A stretch of 64,000 bases of DNA from Saccharina japonica (Eukaryota; Sar; Phaeophyceae; Laminariales; Laminariaceae). Positions 53,501-62,165 of the stretch are shown one piece after another; positions within the stretch are counted from its first letter, which is position 1, and the number at the start of each line of letters is the position of its first letter. The position numbers and the translations under genes are program-made. The stretch covers positions 494,477 through 558,476 of the forward strand of contig MEHQ01002986.1 in NCBI GenBank assembly GCA_008828725.1. The letters are read 5' to 3'. The notes beneath the pieces are model-generated. The model was not told where the DNA came from. It saw nothing but the letters and a program-made list of their open reading frames with translations, and did no database searches.

Positions 53501-55508
53501 TTTTTGTGTTTGTTTTTTGTGTTTTAAATACTATTTTCGTCAATTATAGGCTGTTTTGAATACTATTTTCGTGTATTATAGGCTCTGCTGCAGGGTCAAA
53601 GTTTTTGCAGTGATGAACGGCGTTTTTCTGTTTTTTTGTTTTTTCCGTTTTTCTGTTTAGTTTGTCTTGGTGTGTTTCTCCTATGTTTGGGCTACGGCAT
53701 GGCATAATACGCGACAGGGTCAAGGTGTTGCAGTGGCGACAATGCGTTTTTGTTTGTTTTTGTTACTTTTTTTTCGATGTATTGTGCCCAATGTGATGAG
53801 GTGCTCTACGTAGGGCTATATAATGGCTGGGAAATAATCGTAGAGGTCCAAAGCCTTGTGCCCCCCTATCAATAGTTTATTCTCGTGTACTGAAGTTTCC
53901 TTCGTGGATCAGATAGGCAGCAACATCGAGGCTTCTCAAGCCCATAGGAATACTCTGATGTGTGGGCTAGTGTACTGCGGCATGCATGGCCTGCCACGGG
54001 GTAAAAAGGTTTTGCACTCGCTGGTGAGAGGCGTTTTTTTTCATGCTCAGTAATTTTTTCTACATACAGATATCCCAGGTATCATACCACTCTTGGTCGG
54101 ACGCTGCTGTAAACGTCAAACAGTGCTTATATCCACGGCCGGAGTGATGATGCTTGGATGGTGTATGTACCCTACGGGAGTTTACTGCTGTTGTTGTAAC
54201 CGTTCCCTCTGTAACTTGTTTGTTTGCTGGTTTGTTCTTTGTTTGTTGCGTTTGTTTATCCAGCTACGCCCACATGTACGCTGTGAAGGACCGCCTCATG
54301 GGCCGGTCAGCGCCTTGGGTTCCGTCTGGTGCTGGTTCTTCCAGGTAAGGAAGGATTCGCGCTTCTTGTGTTTTTGTGTGTCTTGTCATTTTCTGTCGGT
54401 ATTTGTAGTTTCTGACGTGTTTCTTTACCATTTCTGTGTTTTTCTGTTTTTTTTTTTGTTGTCTTTTTCCGTCTTGCTCACTTGCCCCTTTTTTGTTGTC
54501 ATTTTCCGTCTTCTTACTTGTCCCTTTTTCGTTGTCATTTTGAGTGCCCAAATGTTGGAGGTATCCCTATTACGAGTAGGAACGGTGCTCCGTCTCGAAA
54601 GGGATGCATGGTCAATGGCCAAATGACTAAGGCAAGCAATAGATGAGTACACCCCACCCCCCTCCATCCTCCTGCTCCGTCTCGAAAGGGATGCGTGGTC
54701 AATGGTCAAGTGACTAAGGCAAGCAACAGAGTACGCCCTCCCCCTCCTCCTGTCTGGAACTCCCATTGACCCCCCTCCCCGTTTCCCCTCCCCCCGTTAT
54801 TTTGTGCCCATGGTGTGGTGTGGTTTCAGGGCGTCGTCTATGACGTATAAATCGTCCGTGCGACTGTTGCTGGTGTGGAATATCATCATCACGGCGCTCA
54901 TTATCGGGGGTTCGGCATGGAGGTGGGTGAAGAAATGAGTGATACGATACGATATGATATTATATGATGCCGATATTATACGATACGATATGATATTATA
55001 CTAAGTATGGTATGATATGATATGATATTATACTAAGTATGGTATGATATGACATGATATGATATGATATGATGATATGATGATATGATGATATGATGAT
55101 ATGATATGATATGATATGGTATGATATGATATGATATGATACGATATGATGATGTGATGATGTGATGATGTGATGATGTGATGATATGATACGATACGAT
55201 ACGATACGATATGATGTGGTATGCTGGAACACAACTCTAAATTTTAGCCATACTCAACTTCTTACATAAGGCAGAGGCAGAGGCAGCGTGTGTGCCACAT
55301 TGAAAAACATGAGACGCACGTGTTCCTAACGCACCGCCCCCCCTCCCTCCCTCCCTCCCTCCGTTTGCTCTTTCCGATTTTTGTTTTCGTGCCCAATGTT
55401 GTTTTGTTTTCTTTCAGGATGACGGAGTACCCGTGGTACCACTTCCTCCCGGCCGTGACTCTTGCGGCCGGCAGTTTCATCCTCAACATCAGCACCCTCT
55501 TAAACTGA
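41823..55508 (+). CDS. Processive family-2 glycosyltransferase (cellulose synthase-like), ten exons
   Basis: Probable membrane beta-glycan synthase that uses a nucleotide sugar; UDP-glucose is the family's common donor, but the substrate is not shown here. Exons: 41823-44580, 46725-46884, 50485-50736, 51099-51364, 52067-52216, 52533-52727, 53291-53466, 54264-54344, 54830-54922, 55418-55508. All junctions are GT-AG and all phases agree (0,1,1,0,0,0,2,2,2). Motifs in order: LDDGASDE, LDADFCP (DxD), HSEDMYTGYKM (catalytic SED), QQYRW (QxxRW). Two membrane segments precede the catalytic domain and about four follow it. No PilZ domain or FxVTxK gating motif was seen. Exon 1 adds ~920 low-complexity residues; it needs one base removed near 42.6 kb to stay in frame. 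It may start earlier, because an acceptor-like AACAG ends at 41768 and the frame is open from there. Confidence 0.85.
44718..44825 (+). repeat. CCT/CCG microsatellite in intron 1
   Basis: CCTCCTCCG-type repeat about 140 bases after the exon 1 donor. Confidence 0.95.
45253..46480 (+). mobile_element. L1 LINE, 5'-truncated and frameshifted, in intron 1
   Basis: The 3' part of a non-LTR retrotransposon, in the same orientation as the host gene. A 201-codon frame (45253-45855) contains the post-palm reverse transcriptase region: YTYLGVEISKDCSWDAHI, VPKLEYAGEVW, KKVLGCSS. It then shifts frame (LKLRFRVGDLDLPERRRR, about 46015-46070) and again to a CxCx8Hx4C zinc finger (46113-46163). After GDRWWPQAAKQEG come several stops. 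The 3' end is ATGGTCAAATGACTAAGG...ATGAGTACG followed by C-rich sequence. There is no A tail. It is inactive. Confidence 0.85.
46487..46660 (+). mobile_element. S2 repeat after the LINE
   Basis: CACCTCACGGCGCTTCGCGC, GTTTGCCTGGTCGGTGAAAA, GCTCCGTCCCGGCATTGTAG, CATGCTATGAAAATGACAAG, then TACACCCCCCC. The ending mirrors the L1 end. The exon 2 acceptor lies 64 bases on, after a T run. Confidence 0.8.
46725..46884 (+). CDS. Exon 2: first two membrane segments
   Basis: Acceptor CCACAG|GTGCTC, donor CACT|GTGAGC. Encodes VLYHETDRVG, a helix LISFALLSFFTMSAGMWLF and a second hydrophobic segment FGAPAVFVIVYMGCH. The trailing T joins AC of exon 3 to give Tyr (GCH-Y-FGIAVWG). Confidence 0.85.
47100..47215. 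repeat. GATCTAGATCGTG array in intron 2
   Basis: Eight or nine 13-16-base units of ATCGTGATCTAGATCGTG type, strongly self-complementary. Confidence 0.85.
47424..47475 (+). repeat. R2 core
   Basis: GCAAAGATGAGTTTCGACCA AATCCTCGATATCACAGATG followed by a T-rich tract. Confidence 0.7.
47725..47830 (+). mobile_element. MITE-B with an internal scar
   Basis: GGGGACCATACGTAGTAAAT at the left. The interior TTTTTACTATTAATAACAAT is the standard TTTTTACTAACAAT plus TTAATA at its TA (47794-47801). Confidence 0.8.
47831..50032. other. Rest of intron 2, no exon seen
   Basis: AT-rich. It includes a two-copy repeat at 48288-48395 (TCAAAATATAAAATTATGTGG and a near copy), repeated TATCTCAAAAACA (48070-48110) and ATTTGAAAACGAC / ATTTGGAAACGAC (49240, 49523). 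A hydrophobic frame at 47601-47713 does not fit the splice phase and is not used. Confidence 0.5.
50033..50389. other. Assembly gap, 357 N, flanked by poly-C
   Basis: The gap is preceded by TTACCCCCCCCC and followed by TACCCCCCCC. It lies within intron 2, and splice phases across it agree, so no exon needs to be hidden. The TACCCC right edge looks like the GAGTAC-poly-C end of an L1 or S2 copy. Confidence 0.95.
50485..50736 (+). CDS. Exon 3: start of the catalytic domain
   Basis: Acceptor CTCGGCAG|ACTTC, donor TTTAACT|GTAAGT. Encodes FGIAVWGKDFCPDKH, VDVFLPICKEPLYLL and VYVLDDGASDEVQ; the latter holds the first catalytic Asp region. Confidence 0.9.
50806..50900 (-). mobile_element. S2 3' fragments, reversed, in intron 3
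   Basis: ATTGCCGTAGTCGTATGTAT and CATGCATGGCCGTGGTCGTA near G runs; two partial copies, antisense to the host gene. Confidence 0.5.
51099..51364 (+). CDS. Exon 4: DxD region
   Basis: Acceptor CGGTGCAG|ACATC, donor GTGCAG|GTGATT. Encodes IRRENAPELKKAGNLRYAF, the sugar-nucleotide-binding AILDADFCPRPDFL, ILQTPQFF and GVTQEFFYRMVQ. A block of GACCCGACCCGCGACCCGG precedes the acceptor in place of a usual pyrimidine tract. Confidence 0.92.
51486..51860 (+). pseudogene. Three decayed copies of the exon 4 end and its donor
   Basis: At 51486-51535, 51637-51705 and 51807-51860 the intron repeats the last ~70 bases of exon 4, e.g. GAGTTTTTCTACCGCCAGGT and CCGCACATGGTGCAGGTGAT. The first copy is also followed by the same intron text (GGGTTTCCAATGGAAAATAG). 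The unit is about 150-185 bp, and all copies carry frame-breaking changes. Confidence 0.85.
52067..52216 (+). CDS. Exon 5: catalytic SED region
   Basis: 150 bp, phase 0 at both ends. Acceptor GGGAACAG|GTGAAC, donor TTTTCG|GTAAGC. Encodes VNQDKFNAAVCVGSCGLYRR and AIAHSEDMYTGYKMTTTGFS. Confidence 0.92.
52265..52440 (+). mobile_element. S2 pieces in intron 5
   Basis: An S2 3' end (ACTGCGGCCATGAATGATATGAGTACCC) followed by an S2 5' half (CACCTCACGGCGCTTCGC, TTGCCTGGTTGGTGAAAA, GCTCCGTCCCGGCGTTGTAC) and a C/CCT tract that runs to about 52503. Sense to the host gene; the exon 6 acceptor is at 52532. Confidence 0.75.
52533..52727 (+). CDS. Exon 6: QxxRW region
   Basis: 195 bp, phase 0. Acceptor TACTGAAG|ATCAAG, donor GCGCTG|GTGCGT. 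Encodes IKYLPLVLAMGACPDDAQ, the product-binding MQQYRWCMGS and the start of the next helix LNGMLYYVATAL. Confidence 0.92.
52905..53185 (+). mobile_element. L1 3' end followed by S2 in intron 6
   Basis: ATGAGCGCCCAAGTGTTAGA to AATAAGTAC plus a run of about 19 C, then S2 (GTCTGCCTGGTGAGTG, CTACGACCATGCATGAATAT, CGAGTACCCCC). Sense to the host gene, ~105 bases before the exon 7 acceptor. Confidence 0.8.
53291..53466 (+). CDS. Exon 7: membrane segments
   Basis: Acceptor CACCCAG|CTCGTG, donor CAATG|GTCAGT. Encodes LVFLAPVPILLLVWMESDG, a second helix LPSIVFAGVFMPFW and the loop QPYGMACHRVKVLQ. The phase-2 end TG joins C of exon 8 to give Cys. Confidence 0.9.
53583..54045 (+). pseudogene. Three decayed copies of the exon 7 end
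   Basis: Copies at about 53583-53625 (GCAGGGTCAAAGTTTTTGCA), 53689-53752 (CTACGGCATGGCATAATACG, GGGTCAAGGTGTTGCAGTGG) and 53970-54045 (GGCCTGCCACGGGGTAAAAA, GGTTTTGCACTCGCTGG). Each runs into GGCGTTTTT or GCGTTTTT, like the true exon 7/intron 7 boundary. Confidence 0.85.
54264..54344 (+). CDS. Exon 8: amphipathic loop
   Basis: 81 bp, phase 2 at both ends. Acceptor TATCCAG|CTACG, donor TTCCAG|GTAAGG. Encodes YAHMYAVKDRLMGRSAPWVP SGAGSS, resembling the family's conserved cytosolic segment after the channel helices. Confidence 0.88.
54538..54745 (+). mobile_element. Two tandem L1 3' ends in intron 8
   Basis: The first (54538-54650) starts TGAGTGCCCAAATGTTGGAG; the second (54670-54740) starts TGCTCCGTCTCGAAAGGGAT. 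Both end GAGTAC plus C-rich sequence, sense to the host gene. The exon 9 acceptor is at 54829. Confidence 0.85.
54830..54922 (+). CDS. Exon 9: membrane helix
   Basis: Acceptor GTTTCAG|GGCGTC, donor CATGGAG|GTGGGT, phase 2. Encodes ASSMTYKSSVRLLLVWNIII TALIIGGSAW. Confidence 0.88.
54943..55230 (+). repeat. ATGATAT simple repeat in intron 9
   Basis: About 285 bases of GATAT/GATGATAT/GATGTGATG units; reverse frames of Ser/His/Ile repeats are artefacts. Confidence 0.95.
55418..55508 (+). CDS. Exon 10: last membrane helix and stop
   Basis: Acceptor CTTTCAG|GATGAC. Encodes RMTEYPWYHFLPAVTLAAGS FILNISTLLN and stops at TGA 55506-55508. The C-terminus is short, with no added domain. Confidence 0.9.
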
Positions 55509-55805
55509 CCAATCAGATGGAGCAATCACGCCCTTCTGCCAATCAGATGAACGGAGCACCCTCTGCCACTGGCCAATCCGATCGTGCGCTCTCTTCCACG
55601 GACCAATCAGATGGAGCATATGCCCTCCCACTGACCAATCAGATGGCACGGAGCACCCTCTTCCACTGGCCAATCAGATCGTGCGCCTTCTTCCGCGGAC
55701 CAATCAAATGGAGCATGCCCTCCGGCTGACCAATCAGATGAACGGAGCACTCTCTGCCGCTGGCCAATGAGACCGAGAAATATCTTCAACTGACCAATGA
55801 GATCG
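55507..55805 (+). repeat. CCAATCAGATGG tandem array at the stop codon
   Basis: About ten CCAAT-containing units of 30-40 bp, alternating TGACCAATCAGATGGAGCA with CTGGCCAATCAGATCGTGCG and CACGGACCAATCAGATGG. The first unit overlaps the stop codon. It probably lies in the 3' UTR or just beyond. Confidence 0.9.
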
Positions 55806-56392
55806 ACGGACGGAGAGACGGTCGATCAGTTGTACTTCACAGCATCTTGGTATGCCAGATTTCACCATGCAAGTGTTTTTCAGGCGTGTTTCTTTGCTGA
55901 GGAATATCCATTGCATGAGTTTTTCGTTGCAAACTGTCATTCGCAATTTTTGAAAGTTGCGAAAACAAATCGTTGCAAAATTTAGGAGAAATCGCAAAAT
56001 TCGTGTGCAATTTGTATTTCGTTGAGGTTTTCATTGGCAAAAATCAGAAAAAAAAACTTTTTGCGAATTTCACTTTTGCGTTTTTTTTCCCCCCATCGCA
56101 AATTTTCTTTTGCGATGTTCCTTTTTTTAATTTTTCGATTTCGATTTTCATTAAAAGTATATAGTACGTACATATAAATAAATATCACATTTCATTGCAG
56201 ATTTTCATTTCATATTCCATCCCCCCCCCCCCCCCCAAAAAAAAAAAGAAAAAAAACGGTTGTGTTTCTACTGTGTGTTCTATTATACTATCTAGTGTAC
56301 TGCGATGAAAACTCGTGTTTGGCGCCTTAATGGGGTTCATAACGCCTCCTGCAGGGGGGTGGGAGGGGGGGCAAGGGACAGGGGAAGTTTAA
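55806..56392. other. 3' flank of the glycosyltransferase gene
   Basis: T-rich with many TTGCGA/TCGCAA words and a CATCGCAAATTTTCTTTTGCGATG hairpin at 56094-56117. An AATAAA-type hexamer is at about 56177, and a run of 18 C at 56221-56238. The poly(A) site is not determined. Confidence 0.4.
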
Positions 56393-56480
56393 CCCGTTTA
56401 CTTGGCTGCAAAATTTGTTGCCACATTGGTTCCGAGTATTGTGTCCACACAGTTGTGGGTGCATCGTATCCTTGAGGAGT
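56393..56480 (+). mobile_element. MITE-C, degenerate
   Basis: TTAACCCGTTTACTTGGCTG at the left and GGTTCCGAGTATTGTGTCC inside resemble MITE-C; ends in GAGTTA. Confidence 0.5.
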
Positions 56481-56599
56481 TAGCTGCAGTGCATTTGTTG
56501 GTGTGGGGAAGAGTGCAAACAACGCGGAGACAATATAAGCCTTGAGCTCATCATTGCCGTGTACCGAGTCGGGAAGGTGGTCGGTAGAGTGGGGGGACC

Positions 56600-56940
56600 C
56601 GGCCGTCCCGCGTCGTGTCTTTTTTAAGGCCTCTGTGTTTGGCCTTCGTATTCGAGTTTGAAGCTGACGAAATGCCTTGTGCTGGCTCCCAAATATGCTA
56701 CGAGTATAATAGGGGGGAAAAAACGGTCATTCCGGCCGTGTCTTTTACTTAAGGCCCTTTTTTGATGGCCTTCGTATTCTAGTTTTGAAGCTCATGATCG
56801 CTTCTGTTGCCTAGCAAAATATTCTGTGAAATGCCGGTTTGTTTTGGCCTTGTCTTAAGGGCCTTGTTTTTGGCCTTTTACCTATCCTGCATTTTTAGTG
56901 GAAGCTCATGATTGCCCTGCCCCCCCCCCGTGTTTGCCGA
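56600..56940 (+). repeat. Tandem repeat, three ~120-bp units
   Basis: Each unit has CGTGTCTTTT..TAAGGCC, GGCCTTCGTATTC and GAAGCTCATGAT / GAAGCTGACGAA. Confidence 0.75.
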
Positions 56941-57659
56941 TTGTTTTTTTTTTTTTTTTGCTGTTGTTGTTGTTGTTGAGGAGAAAACTTCGCAGCGAAA
57001 AAAATTACGCCTGAACAGAAGTTAGAGGACCGATGGGCACTGCTGTGACGAGCATGGTTTGGTCTGTGTTTTCTGTAGCCTAAACTTATATGGAGGCCAA
57101 CGCAGAGCCGGAAAATGTTAAAACATTACCCCCCCTTGTGCGAAGCCTTTTATATGTTGTTGTTGTCGCGTGTAGACTTAACGATCACCACCCTCTCCAC
57201 TTGAAAAAAAACGGCGTTTTTTTTTCAGGGATGGGGGGCGGGGGATAAAAGTCTTTGATTGCCGCGTTTTTTTTTTAAATTTTGTGTGGGCTTTTTTGTG
57301 CCCACGCCGTGCTAAATGCTGTCTGTCTTTAAACAGAGTCTGCATCGTACTTAAAATGCTTGCTGCCTTTTTAAAACAAAGTCTACGCCTTTGGTCGTAG
57401 AGGTGACGAAGCTATTTGTGTGTTGTGTTGTGTTGATATTTTTAGGAGGGTGCTTTTTTTCTTTTTTTTCTTTTTTTTCTTTTTTTTTTTCTTTTTTTTT
57501 TGTGTTTTGTGCGTGGTTCGGTGGTGACGGGGGCGGGGGGGGGGTGGGGGGGGTTGTTTTGGGGTTTTCTCTTTTAAACACAAGTAGGTGTTTAAAGGAC
57601 CCAGGGCGGGGGGGGGGTAAAATCCCGTGCATTTCGTGACGGGGAGGAAGGTCCTTGTG
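56941..57659. other. No gene seen; T-rich
   Basis: T runs (56945-56960, 57459-57500), a G-rich stretch (57525-57560) and duplicated CTTTTTAAAACAAAGTCT-like text. No coding signal. Confidence 0.4.
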
Positions 57660-58160
57660 TTTTGGCAAAGGGTTTGATGATGATGGTGGTGGTGGCGACG
57701 ATGAGTGGTGGTGGCGACGATGAGTGGTGGTGACGTGTGGTGATAGAGGGTGATCATGGCTACGATGATGGCGATGGTGATTCGGAGAAGGCCCTCATGA
57801 TGCTCTGATTTGGTGGTGATGATGATGATGCTCTGATTTGGTGGTTGTGATGCCTCTTGATGCTGAATTGGGGAAGGAAAAAACGCTCGCGAGGCCTGAT
57901 GTTTTGGTGATGGTGCTCGCTCATGTTGCTGATTTTTGGGGAAAAGGGGCTCATGACGCTGATTGGGAGAGACGATGCTCATGGTGGTGGTGGAGGGTGG
58001 GTCGGTGGTGGTGATGCTCATGATGGTGATTAGTGCGTTGGTGGCGATGCTTCTAGCTGGCGACGCTGCGGCTGCTGCTCCTGCTGCTGCTTACGAACTG
58101 ATGGTTGTGGTCGCGATGAGGGTTATGATGTTGATGTTGATGTATTCCCGTTCCTTCTAA
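57660..58160 (+). repeat. GATGGTG-rich minisatellite
   Basis: GGTGGTGGCGACGATGAGTG is duplicated at about 57688-57727. The rest repeats GATGATG, GCTCATGATG and TGATTTGGTGGT more loosely. A 212-codon reverse frame through it is repeat-made. Confidence 0.8.
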
Positions 58161-58199
58161 GGACGGGGAGTTGGCTACATGCTTGCAGTAGTAGACGAG

Positions 58200-58510
58200 T
58201 GAATCCGGGTCTCGAAAGGATATTTTTTTTCTTTCACGAAAGGATCTCGAACGGATCCTTTCTCTTGCTCGGAAGGATCCTTTCTCTTTCTCGAAAGGAT
58301 GTTTAGTCTTTGTCGAAAGGATCGTTTTTTTTCTTTCACAATAGGGATCTCGAAAGGATTTGTTTTTTCTTTCACGAAAGGATCTCGAAAGGATCCTTTC
58401 TCTTTCTCGAAATGATCTTATTTCTTTCTCGAAAGGATCCGTTCTCTTTCTCGAAAAAGACTCCCTTTTTATTTCTGGAAAGGATTTCTTTCTCTTTCTC
58501 GACATGGCCC
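58200..58510 (+). repeat. CTCGAAAGGATCCTTTCTCT array
   Basis: About ten units of 25-35 bp of TTTCTCGAAAGGATC, partly palindromic (GATCCTTTC / GAAAGGATC). Confidence 0.9.
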
Positions 58511-58947
58511 TTTTGAGAAAAAAAAAGAAGAAGAGATTCCACACAAATGATTTTTATTTGTGTTTTTCAGTCGTCGGGAATCGAGTGGAGCCCTTGAACG
58601 GTTTCCTCGCCAAGAAATGTTTTGGTTGTTGTGTTTATTTTAGCAGGGTGCATACCATGCTCTCGAGAGCACCCGGGTACACACCCAAGTATGGCCAACA
58701 CCGCCAGACTTGAGTGTCCGAGTGCCCCCCTCATGAAGACTATTTACCCTGCTATTTGATAAAACACACCTTTGAAAAGTTTTGTTTCGTTTTTGTTTCG
58801 TTTTTGTTTTCTGTGTGTGTGTCTGTTTTTTTTTTTTGGTGCGTGAGTTTTGTGGTTCGATGGGCGCGGAATTGTTTAATTGTTTTTTTTTTCAACTTTC
58901 TTGTTTTCCACGCGTTTTCTTTCCATTCCATTATCTACCGCAAAAAA

Positions 58948-58974
58948 ATGGGGAAACAAAAAAAAGAGAAGCAG

Positions 58975-59017
<43 letters not shown>

Positions 59018-59106
59018 GGTTGTGTGTAGGATTCCCAGGTGACGGGAGTCGGGGGCTAGAGAGACAAGACAGGGAAGGGCTTTCATGTTTTCGCCCCATG
59101 AAGTAG
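58948..59106 (+). other. CAG repeat with a short open frame
   Basis: ATG GGG AAA starts a 52-codon frame with 13 Gln codons (CAG run 58980-59016), then RLCVGFPGDGSRGLERQD. Nothing supports expression. Confidence 0.3.
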
Positions 59107-59194
59107 TAGCAGCAGCAGCGCACCTTTCTTTGTGAAGGAAGTATTTTGTGTTTTTATTTATCGGCCCCCCCCCCACCCCCCCTATAAAGCCTAT

Positions 59195-59270
59195 ACCCCC
59201 CCCCCCTCCCCGGCCATGGGCATAGCCGACTACGGCGTGGCGCGATATGAGTACACCGTTCCCCCACCCC
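59195..59270 (+). mobile_element. S2 3' end
   Basis: GGCCATGGGCATAGCCGACTACGGC, CGATATGAGTACACC and C-rich tail. Confidence 0.55.
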
Positions 59271-61045
59271 CCCACCCCCAGCCTAAATCTATCCAGGGAA
59301 GCAGCCTTTGATCTGGTCTTGCCGTCTAGCCTATTTACGCGGGACATGTTCCGTACATACACCGCGCCTTTTTTCGTCTTCTGCTGCACTATTTGGCTTT
59401 TGTCAGCATTATTGCGACGAGCAAATTGTTCGGGGTTTTTTCTTGTTTTTTCTTGTTTTTTTTTTCTTTTTCTTGTTTTGTTTCTTCTTCTTGTTTTTTT
59501 CTTGTTTTTTTTTTTTGGGGTGTACTTCGGGAGTCCTTGCCAGCTAGTATTTCTAATAATAGCAGACGACCGTGTTCCAAGAGTTTCTTTTCTATGTTCC
59601 GTGTGTTTTGGGTCCGTGTGCCCGTCAGCCTGTTCCTGCGATGAGGGAGCTGTGTTCAGGTTCTTATTTTCTGTATTTTGGGTCCGTGCCCCGTGAGAGC
59701 TTACGGCTGCGGCGAGCTGTGTTGAGGTGTTTCCTACTTTCTGTGTGTTTTTATCATTTTTTTCTCGCCGCATTGTTGTTGCGGGGGTAACAAGTGTTTC
59801 CGGTTCCTATTTTCATGTGTGTGTGTTTTTTTTGTTTTTTGGGGGGTGGGGGGGGGGGGGGTTATTCTGTGTGTACCCTGAGGTTTTGAGTGTTTTGGGA
59901 TGTTTTGCCCTGATATATATATACCTGGATTTGGCTTGGAACGATCGAAATGTTTTGGGTTTCTGGGTATTCGGGGTTTTTGTGCCTCGATCCTGCCAAT
60001 GCTGCTTTGGGCAGATTGCGGTCGGTGCCTATCAAAACATATCTGTGCTTTCCGTGCATACAATAGTACACGTCTCCGCAGTAGCTTTAGCCAAGATTTG
60101 ACCATATGGAAAGCGCAATATTGTTGCAGCTTTATATATATATATATATATATACGCATACTTCGTACGTTTGGAGTATTTCGTGCGTAGCGCAAGACAG
60201 GAAATTGAATTTTGATTCAATTGATTGGTGTTATAGTGGGTGTTGTACGAGAGGGCTTTTTATTTTTCTTTGTTCATTTTTCATTTTCATTTTTTTTTTT
60301 GTTGTCTTTCTTCCACTTTTCTGTTTTTTTGAAAATGTAAACGAAGATCGCGATTTTTCTTAGTTTTTTTTTCTCAGATTTGTTCCATGACAATCCCCCG
60401 TACATATAGATACGGTACGAATTTGTTTTATTAGAAGAGTGGGCGGGTGGTGCGTTGGGGTTGCGTACGTGTGTGTGTGGATTATCGACTCGGTTTGGTC
60501 GCGGTCTGGACAAGTGTACCGCGACCTACCTCTACGAGTGGGCGCAAATGGAAAGGCCGTTGGAGTATGCGTAGTACTAGCTAACTAAGCGTTCCCTTGC
60601 ATCTCCATATGGCATTACTCGTCGTGGTACTTTTTTCTCGCTGTCGGAAATAAAAAAGCGAGATAACCCCACCGAGGGACGTAGGAAATCCAGCGCGTGG
60701 GGGGGGGGGATAAGCGACGAGGTTGGAGAAGAAGAAGAAGAAGCAGGAGAAAAGTCGGGGGTCGAGATATTGTATAGCGGGCAGCAAAGGCACACGCACG
60801 ACCTCCTCAGACCATATCTTCCATTAGAAATGGTACTATGTCTTGTTCCGTGGTACTTTTTCGTTTCCAATCAAAATCTTTGTGTGAAATGATGTCACTG
60901 CATGTAGTACAATGCCTTTGCCTTGCCTGGGTAGGATGGGGGGGAGGGGGGCAGAGAAGTATTGAGATAATAAAACGATCCACTCCACGATATTCATTTC
61001 GGGGTCTAATAGGAGAGAAAGGGGGGGGGGGGGGGGGGGGGGGGG
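59271..61045. other. No gene seen
   Basis: T- and GT-rich sequence with an AT run (60135-60155). Two or three loose copies of CGGTTCCTATTTTCTGT-like text near 59570-59810. Long frames are low complexity. Confidence 0.4.
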
Positions 61046-61150
61046 TGTAGGGGGGGGTACTCATTTTCATGCACGGCCGCAGTCGTATGGCCGTATTAGA
61101 CCCCCAAATCCCTACTACGTACAATGCCGGGACGGATCAGATCGGGGTTG
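61046..61150 (-). mobile_element. S2 repeat, reversed
   Basis: G run, GGTACTCATTTTCATGCACG, GCCGCAGTCGTATGGCCG and AATGCCGGGACGGATCAGAT. Confidence 0.75.
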
Positions 61151-61239
61151 AAGGGAGGGGAAGGAAGGGGTATTTTTGGGTTTCGGGCTCAAACGTATTC
61201 CGACGGGCTGAAGGAGTTCCGCAAAGTCTTTTACGGGAG

Positions 61240-61357
61240 GGGGGGTGGGGGGTGTACTCATGTCATGCATGGCGGTAGTCGTGTGGACCACCATAAACCC
61301 TCGCATCCCTACAATGCCGGGACGGAGCAACGTCGGGTTTTCACCGACCAGGCAGGG
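61240..61357 (-). mobile_element. S2 repeat, reversed
   Basis: GTGTACTCATGTCATGCATG, CTCGCATCCCTACAATGCCG, GGGTTTTCACCGACCAGGCA; same orientation as the copy just upstream. Confidence 0.8.
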
Positions 61358-62165
61358 GGGTGGGATGGGGGAGGGAGGGTGTATAAGTTTGGATTCTGGG
61401 CCTTGGCATTTTCTGACGGGCTGCTGACGGGGCTTCGCAGTACAGGACCCGGTATTTTTGCGGCTCCATTTTGTGTTTTTTTTTGTCATTTTATGTGTTC
61501 GTTTATAGATATACCAGGTATATATACGTATACCTCGTATAGTAAGTGTTTGCTCCATGAGATTTGTTCTCACTTTTGAGTGTATTTGCCTGCGCGTACA
61601 ATTTTTGTTTTTTTTACACTCTTCGGTTTGGGTTAGGGTGAGGTATTTTAGAGGTACCCCCCTGTAACCCGTGCAGTAGCATGATGGCTCTAATGGGATA
61701 ATAACGGTCAACCTACTACGCCTGCGTATTCCTGCACAGCAGTGCAGCCGTGCAACAGCAGTGCCGTGCCTGCCTGCACACAGCGGAAAGATCACGCCGC
61801 CGACCGCGCCAGTTGATATTATCCGGATCTTATAAGAAAGATATGATACCTTCCTCGTGATGATGATGATGCAGATGTATACATAGGATCTTCAGCAGGT
61901 CGTCTTGCCGAGCCCCCTGCTTTTGCCGAAGCTAGAGATATTTCACGCGCTGAACACATTGCTGATGATCCATGTACGGCAGCAGTAGTATAGCGGTCCC
62001 TTACTCGTCGTGCCGGTATGTATGCGCCAGCCAAGCAAGAATACCGGCACTATGGCGGCAACCGGCACTATTCCACACTATCAATAGTGAATCCCATATC
62101 ATATGTGCCCATATCATTTGTGCCAAGGGACGCCACCGGCACTTCAAGCGAGGCGCCCTTTACCG
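61358..62165. other. No gene seen
   Basis: Contains a TACCAGGTA (61512) and CCGGCACTA motifs (62041-62140); no coding signal. Confidence 0.4.

Noticed and set aside
57383..58021. 212-codon minus-strand His/Thr/Pro-rich protein
   Set aside because: Made by the GATGGTG minisatellite and T-rich tracts.
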